Part shown: one piece after another, positions 39,968-48,196 of the stretch
Numbering within the stretch: position 1 is the stretch's first letter
Layout of the letters: each line of letters begins with the position of its first letter
Assembly (NCBI GenBank): GCA_039696685.1
Contig: CP155566.1
Span: 1,736,001 to 1,800,000 of the forward strand
Direction: 5' to 3'
DNA: 64,000 nt
Source of the DNA: Vibrio sp. CDRSL-10 TSBA
GTDB taxonomy: Bacteria > Pseudomonadota > Gammaproteobacteria > Enterobacterales > Vibrionaceae
Program-made: the position numbers and the translations under genes
The notes under the pieces: model-generated
What the model was told of the DNA's origin: nothing
Database searches by the model: none
The model's input: the letters and a program-made list of their open reading frames with translations, nothing else

Positions 39968-40390
39968 TCAAACAATTAATTCCATTTTTATCAAACCATT
40001 AGACTCACCAACACTTTTGAAACCAAATTTTTTATAAAGATTTAATGCCGGATTTTCGCTAAAAACTAGCAGTCTTAGACGACTTAAAGCCTGTGATTTG
40101 GCTCTGTCTAGTGCGTACTTTAAACACTGAACACCAATACCCAATTTTTGGTATTTTGAATCAATTTGAATATCTCTAACATAAAGTGCATTTTCATCAC
40201 TCGAAAATCTCAGAATACCAACCCACTGTCCTTGATATTTAACATCAAAGTTCTCAAATTCTGACCAAATCTGCTCATATCTTTCTGGATCCCAAGTAAT
40301 ATTTCTGGATTTATAATATGGAAGCATATTCACTCTTGTAAGCTCAGCTGCCAAATCCATTGATACCGATTCTACTATCTCAACTTTCAC
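39968..40390 (-). CDS. GNAT family N-acetyltransferase (integron cassette gene)
   Basis: About 140 aa from GTG 40390 (AAGGA upstream). The acetyl-CoA-binding loop reads YQKLGIGVQCLKYAL and the C-terminal NPALNLYKKFGFKSVGE is typical of GNATs. It is AT-rich compared with chromosomal genes nearby. Its stop is followed by a VCR-like attC and its start preceded by another attC, so it is one mobile cassette. Substrate unknown. Confidence 0.78.
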   Translation of the reverse strand: MKVEIVESVSMDLAAELTRVNMLPYYKSRNITWDPERYEQIWSEFENFDVKYQGQWVGILRFSSDENALYVRDIQIDSKYQKLGIGVQCLKYALDRAKSQALSRLRLLVFSENPALNLYKKFGFKSVGESNGLIKMELIV

Positions 40391-40415
40391 GAAATTCCTT
40401 TTTTGACCTGAAAGC

Positions 40416-40476
40416 ACATAACGCCTCAAGAAAGGCACGAGTAGTTTGCGCGTCCTTCTTGTTTGACTGGTTATGA
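40416..40476 (-). other. Integron attC site of the second GNAT cassette
   Basis: Bounded on the minus strand by CATAACC and GCGTTATG, with inverted inner segments ACAAGAAGGAC... and ...GTGCCTTTCTTGAGGC; about 61 bp. The stop codon of the upstream GNAT lies inside it. Confidence 0.75.
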
Positions 40477-40916
40477 GGAAACTTGAAGTGACAAAGAATA
40501 GAAATTTTCATCACGGCCAATCACACGATAACCAAGTGATTTGTAGAATCTCACTGCGGGTTCATTTCTTACAAAGCTTGATAACGTTATACTGCCTCGT
40601 CCTTGCAAACAAGCTTGATGATGAACATAGTTCATTACTTTCTCACCTAGCTTTTGGTTCTGAAATTCTGGAAATACAACAAGCAAATGCACATGAAGAG
40701 CATTGTCATATGGTTTGAAACAAAGCATACCTACACGCTGCCCCTCTTGGTAAATCCAGTTAAACCAATTGGGCTCATAATCGTCCATTAGACGCTTACT
40801 CTGAACATCATCATTCCAGCCAAAAACTGCATCAACATGTGCGTAGATAGCCTGTTTTACAACAGAGAATAAACTATCGAACTCATCTGCTTTGATTTGT
40901 ACTAATTTGATATCCA
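40471..40916 (-). CDS. GNAT family N-acetyltransferase (integron cassette gene)
   Basis: 148 aa from the ATG at 40916 (MDIKLVQIKADEF); the longer frame to 41001 runs back through the preceding attC and is rejected. GNAT core: HVHLLVVFPEFQNQKLGEKVMNYV and NEPAVRFYKSLGYRVIG. It is low in GC. It sits between two attC sites as a single-gene cassette. Not closely related to the adjacent GNAT. Substrate unknown. Confidence 0.78.
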
Positions 40917-40923
40917 TATTCCT

Positions 40924-41021
40924 CATAACGCTGAGCACATTTGCAAAAATACATGGCGCTATATTTTGGGTACCAAAATTAGTGACAGGTATTTTTGTCA
41001 ATTGCTGAGACTTGTTATGTG
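40924..41021 (-). other. Integron attC site of the UDG-like cassette
   Basis: Minus strand starts CATAACAAGTCTCAGCAATTG and ends GCAAATGTGCTCAGCGTTATG; the ends are complementary (TCTCAG/CTCAG) as in attC R and L boxes. About 98 bp. Confidence 0.78.
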
Positions 41022-41024
41022 AAA

Positions 41025-41656
41025 CTATCCATTTACGCCTAATTCATGGAAAATATTAGACCAATATGAAGATCTATATGCTGTTGATGGATGAGTAGTA
41101 CCAATTAACTTAATTTCTCTGTCTTTAAATGGATAGATACAGCAACAATGCTCATGTGTTGAACTAAGATGATATTTACCATACCCAAAATCCGCAGGCA
41201 CTGCATCCCACGCTTTATTTCCCCAACTAATGATAAATTCTGGTTGAAGTTCCTCGATAACTTCCAATAAAGCAGCTTTATGCTTAGATTCTGTATAATC
41301 ATAATACTGGGTTTGTCGTGCATCCTCCCCAGCTGCGACTTGAAGATAGTTATAGAATACTACCGAGTTCCAAAGATCCACTCGAGATTGATCTGAGTTT
41401 TTGCTACCAGCGATAAAACTATTCATAAATGTAGTGAATGTACTTTTCCATCGACCAGAACTATTAAGATCTAAATAGTCGTTTAGCACATTAGTTGTGA
41501 ACTCACCATATTGCTGTTTTTTTCATCAGACCCACAGCTATTGCAATATTCCGTACAATAATGAGAATCACCAAGAATAAGGATTTTGTATCGGAAAAGT
41601 GAATTTTCATTGCCATATTGATTCCCCACCCATGGTCTAAAAAATACATTTTCCAT
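41025..41656 (-). CDS. Uracil-DNA-glycosylase-like hypothetical protein (integron cassette gene, frameshifted as written)
   Basis: ATG 41656 follows AAGGAG. The N-terminal part MENVFFRPWVGNQYGNENSL leads to YKILILGDSHYCTEYC, then the frame is lost in a run of seven A (41517-41523 on the plus strand); eight A would join it to QQYGEFTTNVLNDYLDL and the remainder, about 210 aa. ILGDSHY near the N-terminus and IGTTHPSTAYRSSYW near the C-terminus recall motifs of the UDG fold (GDS-x-Y and HPS). Enzymatic activity is unproven. Either homopolymer miscount or a real frameshift is possible. Confidence 0.6.
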
Positions 41657-41693
41657 CAAAAATTTCTCCTTAATTGAAAATTAGTCAGTCTCA

Positions 41694-41799
41694 CATAACG
41701 CTGCAAACAGTGGCGCTTTCACCAATGTCACAACAGATTTAAAACTTTAATCAACAAGTGACCACGCGTTAAGCGTCCATTGATTTGCTTTGTTAGCTG
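41694..41799 (-). other. Integron attC site of the transglycosylase cassette, overlapping its coding end
   Basis: Minus strand starts GCTAACAAAGCAAATCAATGG and ends CACTGTTTGCAGCGTTATG, with complementary ends (AACAAAGC... / ...GTTTGCAGCGTT). About 106 bp. The transglycosylase stop (41747-41749) is in the middle of the site. Confidence 0.75.
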
Positions 41800-42400
41800 T
41801 TTGTTCACGAGTGCTAGGATGTGCTCCTTTCTTTTCTGATATTTTGTTAACCACAAAAATGTATGTACTGATGGTTTCTGGATACTTTAAACGAATTGCG
41901 AGTTCTACAGAAAGAGTCTCGCTATCACGCCAGACGTCTAAACCCAAATGTTTAGCTAACTGAAAAATTCCTCTGATATTACCTCCCAAATATGCAGTTT
42001 GAATATATGCTGATGTTATTTGGTTCTTATCAAATTCTCTTGAAATTAATATAGCTAATAGTTGCTCTGACAACTTTCTTTTTAGCGTCAAATCGTAGCG
42101 TCCTGTAATAGTCCTAACCAATTGCTGCTCGATAGTGCTAGCACCTTGTTTGGTTCCTTTGATCAAATAGACATACAAAACTCGAAAGAAAGATAGTTGA
42201 TCAACACCGAAATGAACATTACTGCGGTGGTCTTCTGACAGTTGCAAATAATCCTTATATTCTGCCGGAAAGTGATGTTCTAGATCTATTATTTTATTCG
42301 TTACTTCTCGCTTTAAACACCTGAACTTAGGACTAAAAACATAAAGTAAACAAGAAGCTAACATATAAGGTAAGGACAAAAGTAAGTATAATAACTTCAA
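41747..42400 (-). CDS. Membrane-anchored GT51 peptidoglycan transglycosylase-like protein (integron cassette gene)
   Basis: 217 aa. One N-terminal membrane segment (residues 3-22) precedes a glycosyltransferase-51 domain with readable motifs: SEDHRSNVHFGVD (equivalent of ED-x2-F-x2-H-x-G-x-D with catalytic Glu), GASTIEQQLVRTITG, LKRKLSEQLLAILISREF and AYIQTAYLGGNIRG. It resembles monofunctional transglycosylases such as MtgA but lies in an integron cassette and is AT-rich. It starts at TTG 42400, overlapping by two bases the corrected stop of the preceding gene (TTGA). The last 18 or so codons are part of the attC site. Confidence 0.75.
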   Translation of the reverse strand: MKLLYLLLSLPYMLASCLLYVFSPKFRCLKREVTNKIIDLEHHFPAEYKDYLQLSEDHRSNVHFGVDQLSFFRVLYVYLIKGTKQGASTIEQQLVRTITGRYDLTLKRKLSEQLLAILISREFDKNQITSAYIQTAYLGGNIRGIFQLAKHLGLDVWRDSETLSVELAIRLKYPETISTYIFVVNKISEKKGAHPSTREQTANKANQWTLNAWSLVD

Positions 42401-42889
42401 ATTTTTTCCCTACACCAAGTTGTATATCCATCTTGATCGGCAACCATTGTAGAAAATACTCCTTCAAGTGTACGTGTTTCGTTGTGAACTGTAAGTTTCG
42501 TATGAGTATGTAGACTCACGGCCGAATCCATCTTCTACTACATGCAAAATGATTTTGTCCTTTGAGAAATAATTTTTCTGGATATAGCCATCAACAACAC
42601 CACGACACCTATTAGTACCAATAAAGTTCCGCGCCCCGTTAACTGAGTCTTCATAAACTTTTTCAGTAGTGCCCGAAACCTTGTTTCCTTCACACCATAA
42701 AATAGCGGTATAGCCTAATGTCATTCCTTTATATGGATTATATGCACTATTCTCTGTAATGTTTTTTAGGTGCCACATACCGTTAATGTTAGGTAAAGGA
42801 AAACACTTCTCCCTTATCAAAAAAAATAAAAATGTTAGAATACAGCCACCAATAACGGTTGCTAATACATCTCCGAACACATTTTCCAT
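42397..42889 (-). CDS. Membrane-anchored beta-rich hypothetical protein (cassette gene, one frameshift in this sequence)
   Basis: As written it stops at 42464. Removing one base of TTT 42477-42479 (a GAAAC context) replaces the tail with RTRTLEGVFSTMVADQDGYT and TWCREKI, ending at TGA 42397-42399, about 163 aa. A single membrane segment (residues about 8-25) is followed by a soluble domain that looks beta-rich: NINGMWHLKN, then GYTAILWCEGNKVSGTTEKV. The pattern is reminiscent of the lipocalin-like membrane effectors of some CBASS systems (Cap15-like), but the match is by eye only. It is coupled to the GT51 gene. Confidence 0.6.
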
Positions 42890-42921
42890 ATACCCATTCC
42901 TGAAGTAACAGCTAACACTTG

Positions 42922-42959
42922 TTAGACAGACAATGTCTGCCAGAACTTGTCTGTCTAAA
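42922..42959. other. Perfect 11-bp inverted repeat upstream of the membrane-protein cassette gene
   Basis: TTAGACAGACA and TGTCTGTCTAA are separated by 16 nt. They lie about 33 bp upstream of the start codon and could be a regulator site, an attC-like fold or a terminator remnant. Confidence 0.6.
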
Positions 42960-43214
42960 ATACGGTACCGAACTCATCAAAATCAACGTAACTCACTGAT
43001 TATAATTGACATAAGCTAACGTTAGACATGCAGATCATTGACACTCGAATTCACAAAATACCGACAGATTCTATCTAACACACCATAGTAAACTGAATAC
43101 ATAATCAACTATTCGTCAGACCAAATCAACAAACACCAAAAGAAACGAGTCAACATTGTTAATCGCATTAAGTTTTTAAGCAAAAACTTACCAATAACGC
43201 TCTGAAACCACTGT
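42960..43214. other. AT-rich spacer without genes
   Basis: No ORF of note. It contains GTCTAAC/GTTAGC-like short inverted repeats (near 43017-43027) that may be decayed cassette junctions. Confidence 0.35.
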
Positions 43215-43398
43215 CCGAAGGCAAAAAATCAGGACGATTTTTTAGGTTTTCGGCGTCGGGAAACGCCTAAAACCGGCCTGCACAGCGCCAAAGAAAACAA
43301 GCGCCTTTCTGGTTACTCTTTGGCGCAAGCAAAGAGTGACTGGCACGCTGGCACTCAGCTAAAAGAAATCACCTAAGTCAGAGCGTGACATACAACAC
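43215..43398 (+). repeat. Dispersed 184-bp repeat, copy B
   Basis: Runs from CCGAAGGCAAAAAATCAGG to GAGCGTGACATACAACAC and is nearly identical to copy C (44411-44594). It contains its own inverted repeat AGGCGTTT/AAACGCCT-like stems and no plausible protein. Confidence 0.85.
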
Positions 43399-43404
43399 CG
43401 CAAA

Positions 43405-43710
43405 CTAAAACATACCCACGACCAAACTCGCGATCATCGGTACATAAATGGTCAATTGAGCCTCTTTGGTATTGAGAACTTTCTTGAAAATGGCGATAAG
43501 GATAAACATTATCCAAACCACACCCGTCGCCAAACCTAAATAGCTCTCTAAATCCTGATAGTGTTTAATCATTACCAGCTCTTTAACAACTTCAGATTCT
43601 GAAGCTGAAGACAGCTTTGTTAAGGTAATATCCATCATGTACCCGTAGTACTTCGCCCAGGCGATGAGTACCAATTGGAGTAGCAGTGTAATTATTGAAA
43701 ATAACTTCAT
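43405..43710 (-). CDS. Small membrane protein of unknown function
   Basis: 101 aa with three hydrophobic segments (residues about 4-24, 58-78, 88-101) and an acidic stretch between the first two. I do not recognise the family. It lies next to repeat copy B in the AT-rich accessory patch, with no attC that I can identify. Confidence 0.55.
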   Translation of the reverse strand: MKLFSIITLLLQLVLIAWAKYYGYMMDITLTKLSSASESEVVKELVMIKHYQDLESYLGLATGVVWIMFILIAIFKKVLNTKEAQLTIYVPMIASLVVGMF

Positions 43711-43835
43711 TATTTTTACTTCTAAAGAAAGCTAGTCGGCATATTCTGACAAACTTCAACACCAGAGAGTTTAGTTATCAAGGCACAGGGAATAATCAAA
43801 GCGTGACATGCAATACAACGAAACCATTCTCAACT

Positions 43836-44249
43836 CTACCCCAACACCTTAGTAAAAAAGTACCGCGAGTGTTCAACAGGACAGTTATCCAGTGTCATCT
43901 GACACACATAGCCATTTTTCTCATAAAACGGTTTAGCCTGAAAACTGAACGTATCTACCATTGAGGAGTGACAACCTTTCGACTTGGCGTGGCTTTCGAG
44001 CTGTTGCAGTAATTGACTGCCAACGCCTGAACTGCGCACCGATTGATCAACCCACAGATAGTTGATTTGCAACCAGTGACCAAAAATATCGGCCGTCACA
44101 CCGCCGACTTTTTTCCCTTCCGACTGAGCGTACAATGCCACCTTCTCGCGGGTGATACCGTTTAAAAACGGTGAATTATGCTCAATCAAACCATTACATA
44201 TTTCCGTAATGCTTTCATCGGTCGGTGCCAGATCTAACTCAAACTCCAT
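43836..44249 (-). CDS. GNAT family N-acetyltransferase
   Basis: 137 aa from the ATG at 44249, which has GAGGGATAAG upstream. NYLWVDQSVRSSGVGSQLLQQLESHA is the acetyl-CoA-binding motif, and SFQAKPFYEKNGYV the C-terminal strand. Related GNATs are often cassette- or island-borne in Vibrio. Substrate unknown. Confidence 0.82.
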   Translation of the reverse strand: MEFELDLAPTDESITEICNGLIEHNSPFLNGITREKVALYAQSEGKKVGGVTADIFGHWLQINYLWVDQSVRSSGVGSQLLQQLESHAKSKGCHSSMVDTFSFQAKPFYEKNGYVCQMTLDNCPVEHSRYFFTKVLG

Positions 44250-44261
44250 CTTATCCCTCAA

Positions 44262-44774
44262 TACAACTCAATAGGTCTTAAACACCATACCAAACCAGGC
44301 ACATATTTTACTATCAATTTATGGATAATAATCAAACTAAGGAGCTGATTTAGAAAGACAAATGGAAGCATACAAAACAAAAGCGAGCAAACAGCTTGGG
44401 AAGCCCTGACCCGAAGGCAAAAAATCAGGACGATTTTTTAGGTTTTCGGCGTCGGGAACGCCTAAAACCGGCCTGCACAACGCCAAAGAAACCCAAGCGC
44501 CTTTCTGGTCACTCTTTGGCGCAAGCAAAGAGTGACTGGTACGCTGGCACTCAGCTAAAAGAAATCGACCAAATCAGAGCGTGACATACAACACAACGAA
44601 ATCGTTTTAAATCCCACAACAAGCTCATTTGCACCAACACCAAAAAAACCACCAAAAGCCAGAGAGTGACATACAAACGACTAAAGCGAGGACTTAAACA
44701 ACCACACCCAAAACATTGTGATAACCCAATCATGAAGATAAAATCCCCACGCCTTCCCCCAAGAGAAACCCAAC
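44262..44774. other. 513-bp intergenic region holding repeat copy C
   Basis: Besides repeat copy C (44411-44594) it holds two further short echoes of the repeat end (GTGACATACAA near 44666). No gene is convincing; short ORFs there read through the repeat. Confidence 0.5.
44411..44594 (+). repeat. Dispersed 184-bp repeat, copy C
   Basis: Direct-oriented near-copy of the repeat at 43215. One difference is GGGAACG here against GGGAAACG in copies A and B, the same kind of one-base difference that causes the frameshifts elsewhere in the window. Confidence 0.85.
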
Positions 44775-45170
44775 ATGCTATTTGACAACGATATCGACCA
44801 AATGCTGAGCTACCTAGAACGCTTCTGTAAACAGCCACATATCAAAGCACTGGATACGGTTTCTGACGAACAGATTAACCTGCTGCTCGATTTTTTAACC
44901 CTCGCCCACAAAATGCACAGTGATATCTACGCCACCAACAGCCTGAAAAGCTCACACTTTCTCGCTATCGGCACCTTTGCGCTGACTCAGGAGCGAGCGC
45001 CGCAAGGCAACCTGTTTATCAAGATTGAAAATGAGCGCCTGTACCTGGCTTTTGAACTCGACCATTGCGATCAAGATAACCTGCTGACGCCGATTCGGGT
45101 GATTGACGGGCTTATCTATCTGGCGGAAATTCAGGGCCACGGCCTATTACCGGAACACTATCCGCACTGA
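44775..45170 (+). CDS. Hypothetical protein
   Basis: 131 aa, acidic, probably cytoplasmic: no signal peptide or membrane segment. Composition and GC fit the chromosome rather than the AT-rich patch. The middle (HFLAIGTFALTQERAPQGNLFI) and the end (TPIRVIDGLIYLAEIQGHG) look folded, but I recognise no family. It is convergent with the GNAT at 45209. Confidence 0.65.
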   Translation: MLFDNDIDQMLSYLERFCKQPHIKALDTVSDEQINLLLDFLTLAHKMHSDIYATNSLKSSHFLAIGTFALTQERAPQGNLFIKIENERLYLAFELDHCDQDNLLTPIRVIDGLIYLAEIQGHGLLPEHYPH

Positions 45171-45208
45171 TGAATGCAACCGTGAATACAGCAATGCATG
45201 GTAAATCA

Positions 45209-45649
45209 TTAAACGTTGCTGTTGCTTGAACTGTTGAACGAATACATGCGCACTTCATCTCTCGGGAACCAGCCCAGCTTTTGATAGAACTGCTGGGCAT
45301 TGAGGTTGTCGTTCAGCACAAACAGGTGCGTTTTAGGAATACCGATGTCAGCCAGCGCCTGGGTGCACTGCTCAACCAGCTGACGACCCAGATTTTGCCC
45401 GCGACACTGTGGCGCCACCGCCAGGTGCTGCAGATAACCGCGCCGGCCATCGGTGCCGACCAACACCGCGCCAACAATGTCCGCGCCACTTTGTGCGACA
45501 AAACTTAATCCCGGATTACGGGCCAGGTAGCTTGCGATACTCTCGCGAGAGTCCGCATCGCGGATACTCATCCCCTCCGTTTGTGCCCACAGGGTAATCA
45601 CCTGATCATAATCGGCGATATCCATTAGACGAATACTGACCACGCCCAC
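45209..45649 (-). CDS. GNAT family N-acetyltransferase
   Basis: 146 aa. VSIRLMDIADYDQVITLW starts the fold, YLQHLAVAPQCRGQNLGRQLVEQC is the acetyl-CoA loop and LNAQQFYQKLGWFPRDEVRMY the C-terminus, a pattern like YpeA/RimI-type enzymes. Serine/asparagine-rich tail of nine residues. Substrate unknown. Confidence 0.85.
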   Translation of the reverse strand: MGVVSIRLMDIADYDQVITLWAQTEGMSIRDADSRESIASYLARNPGLSFVAQSGADIVGAVLVGTDGRRGYLQHLAVAPQCRGQNLGRQLVEQCTQALADIGIPKTHLFVLNDNLNAQQFYQKLGWFPRDEVRMYSFNSSSNSNV

Positions 45650-45678
45650 TCTCCTTGTTATGTATTAACGGATAACCA

Positions 45679-46092
45679 TCAGTACGTTGCAGATATATTG
45701 TACTTTTGCATGAATGAGCTGGCGCTCAGGCTACCGATGAGACTTCCGGAGGTGATAGAAAAAGCGAGAATAAAAATAACCGCTCTTGATATATCGCCGC
45801 TAAACAGATTGCTGCCAAAGAGATACGCCATTGCAGCTAAAACAAACAACGAAATAGCGTACTTATTGGCAAGGAAAAACCATGATATTTCAAACACCCA
45901 AAGTTCGCTGTGCCCGCGGAATGTCGACAAACCACCGGCTACGTATAGCAGCGAGCCAAGGATAGCCGCTATCACCACAACGCACACATAGGGAAACAGA
46001 GGCTTATCGATCAGAAATAGGTAGCCCATACGTAACGTAAATAAGAGTGCGCCCAGCCAAAGAATCATCATTGGCCCGATTATCAATCCCAT
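45679..46092 (-). CDS. Membrane protein of unknown function
   Basis: 137 aa with four hydrophobic segments (about residues 5-25, 32-55, 75-92, 103-122). No family is recognised. It lies between a GNAT and the prp terminator and has no obvious partner. Confidence 0.6.
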   Translation of the reverse strand: MGLIIGPMMILWLGALLFTLRMGYLFLIDKPLFPYVCVVVIAAILGSLLYVAGGLSTFRGHSELWVFEISWFFLANKYAISLFVLAAMAYLFGSNLFSGDISRAVIFILAFSITSGSLIGSLSASSFMQKYNISATY

Positions 46093-46256
46093 ATATTCTG
46101 CCTGTGTTTAACTTCCTGTTAAGCCGCTGCAATGGGTTGATTGATACCAACAACATCGAACCGGCATATAAAATTAAACACATAATTCATTATTGAGTTC
46201 GACAGGTCAAGCCGGGTTAATCCTCATAAAAGGTCACAGCGTTACAGAGCCATAAT

Positions 46257-46290
46257 AAAAATCGCCCGGTCAAGCCGGGCGGTTTTTATT
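46257..46290 (-). terminator. Terminator of the prp operon
   Basis: CGCCCGG / CCGGGCG stem with a TCAAG loop, flanked by A and T runs; it can act on both strands and is 4 nt past the prpE stop. Confidence 0.85.
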
Positions 46291-46294
46291 CCAG

Positions 46295-48172
46295 TTACGA
46301 GTGCAAAACTTTCTCCAGCTCGCTCAAGCTGACCGGATCATCAATCGTTGACGGCACGGTATAACTTTCACCATCTGCGATTTGACGAATAATGCGGCGC
46401 AGTATTTTTCCGGAGCGGGTTTTCGGCAAACGCTCAACCACCAGGGCATGTTTGAAGCAGGCTACCGCACCAATTTGGCTGCGCACACTGGAAACCAGTT
46501 CGGATTCCAGTGCCAGGCTGTCGACTTTTACCCCATCTTTCAGCACCACCAGACCCAGTGGCAGCTGCCCTTTGAGCTCATCATGCACACCGACTACCGC
46601 ACATTCGGCTACCGCCGGGTGCGCGCCGACAATCTCTTCCATTTCACCGGTCGAAAGGCGGTGCCCGGCAACGTTAATCACATCGTCAATCCGGCCCATG
46701 ATAAACAGGTAACCCTCTTCATCCAGATAGCCGCCGTCACCGGAGACATAGTAACCGGGGAACTGAGACAGATAGCCGGATTCAAACCGGTCGTGATTAC
46801 GCCACACGGTTGGCAGACAGCTTGGTGGCAGCGGACGCTTCAGCGCCACAAAGCCCTGCTCGTTCGGTGCCGCCACTTCGCCCAGTTCGTTTAAGATCTC
46901 GACCTGATAGCCCGGAATCGGCTTGGTGGCTGAACCCGCTTTAACCGGCATCAGCTCCAGTCCGGTCGGATTACCGGCGATGGCCCAACCGGTTTCGGTT
47001 TGCCACCAGTGGTCAATCACCGGCTTATCGGTCTGTGCCTGAACCCATTCCAGGGTCGGCGGGTCGAGCCGTTCGCCGGCCATAAAAATCGTCGTCAGAC
47101 AGGATAAGTCGTAATCTTTCAGGTACTCGCCGTTCGGATCTTCTTTTTTGATTGCCCGGAACGCCGTCGGCGCCGAGAACAGAGCATTCACCTTGTACTC
47201 CTGACACACGCGCCAGAACGCGCCCGGATCCGGCGTACGTACCGGTTTACCTTCGTACAGAATCGTGGTGCACCCGTGGATCAGCGGCGCATAGACAATG
47301 TAAGAGTGACCAACCACCCAGCCCACGTCTGACGCCGCCCAGAACACGCCATCCTGCGGCACGTTGTAGATGCAGCTCATCGAGTACTTCATCGCCACCG
47401 CGTGACCGCCATTATCACGCACCACGCCTTTCGGTTTACCGGTCGTGCCTGAGGTGTAGAGGATATATAACGGATCGGTCGACAGCACAGGTACACAGGC
47501 GTGCGGCAGCGCATCCTGAATCAGGCTGTTCCATTCCAGATCGCGCTCGCTGGTCATCTCGGCGCGGCATTCGCTGCGCTGATAAACCACCACTTTCTCC
47601 GGTTTCCAGCGGCTGTCCATAATCGCCTGATCGACCATCGGCTTGTATGGAATCACCTTGTTCACTTCCACGCCGCACGATGCGGTCATGATCACTTTCG
47701 GCTCGGCATCTTCAATTCGCACCGCCAGCTCATTCGGGGCAAAGCCGCCAAATACCACCGAGTGAATTGCACCCAGGCGCGCACAAGCCAGCATCGCCAT
47801 GGCCGCTTCCGGGATCATCGGCATATAGATGATCACCCGGTCGCCTTTGGTTACGCCCTGCTCGGCCAGCATGCCAGCCACCCGGGCGACACTGTCACGC
47901 AGGGCAAAATAGCTGTAGCGCTGCTTTTTGCCGGTCACGGGTGAGTCGTAAATCAGCGCGATTTGATCGCCGCGCCCCTGCTCACAGTGGTAATCCAGTG
48001 CCAGCCAGGATGTATTAAGCAGGCCGTCCGGGAACCAGCGCTCAATACCGTGATTGTCTTTTTGTAAAATGGTTTGCGGGAACTCAAACCAGTCGATGTG
48101 CCGGGCCTGAACCTTCCAGAATTCTTCCGGTTGTTGCTGTGCCCATTGATATTCCTTTAAATATGCAGACAT
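46295..48172 (-). CDS. prpE: Propionate-CoA ligase
   Basis: Activates propionate to propionyl-CoA via propionyl-AMP, feeding the 2-methylcitrate cycle. 625 aa, acetyl-CoA-synthetase-like AMP-forming family: P-loop YTSGTTGKPKGVV (about residue 240), DHWWQTETGW, SGDGGYLDEEGY and the acetylatable Lys in LPKTRSGKILRR. It is the last gene of the prpR-prpBC-acnD-prpF-prpE operon; start at 48172 with GGAGAAG upstream. Confidence 0.93.
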   Translation of the reverse strand: MSAYLKEYQWAQQQPEEFWKVQARHIDWFEFPQTILQKDNHGIERWFPDGLLNTSWLALDYHCEQGRGDQIALIYDSPVTGKKQRYSYFALRDSVARVAGMLAEQGVTKGDRVIIYMPMIPEAAMAMLACARLGAIHSVVFGGFAPNELAVRIEDAEPKVIMTASCGVEVNKVIPYKPMVDQAIMDSRWKPEKVVVYQRSECRAEMTSERDLEWNSLIQDALPHACVPVLSTDPLYILYTSGTTGKPKGVVRDNGGHAVAMKYSMSCIYNVPQDGVFWAASDVGWVVGHSYIVYAPLIHGCTTILYEGKPVRTPDPGAFWRVCQEYKVNALFSAPTAFRAIKKEDPNGEYLKDYDLSCLTTIFMAGERLDPPTLEWVQAQTDKPVIDHWWQTETGWAIAGNPTGLELMPVKAGSATKPIPGYQVEILNELGEVAAPNEQGFVALKRPLPPSCLPTVWRNHDRFESGYLSQFPGYYVSGDGGYLDEEGYLFIMGRIDDVINVAGHRLSTGEMEEIVGAHPAVAECAVVGVHDELKGQLPLGLVVLKDGVKVDSLALESELVSSVRSQIGAVACFKHALVVERLPKTRSGKILRRIIRQIADGESYTVPSTIDDPVSLSELEKVLHS

Positions 48173-48196
48173 GGTGCTTCTCCTTCAAATTCTGGC

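Noticed and set aside
40917..41001. N-terminal extension of the second cassette GNAT
   Set aside because: The extension is encoded by the attC site of the preceding cassette; the ATG at 40916 directly after the recombination site is the natural start.
44337..44528. 63-aa ORF on the minus strand
   Set aside because: Same repeat family (copy C) in another orientation; a translation of the repeat, not a gene.
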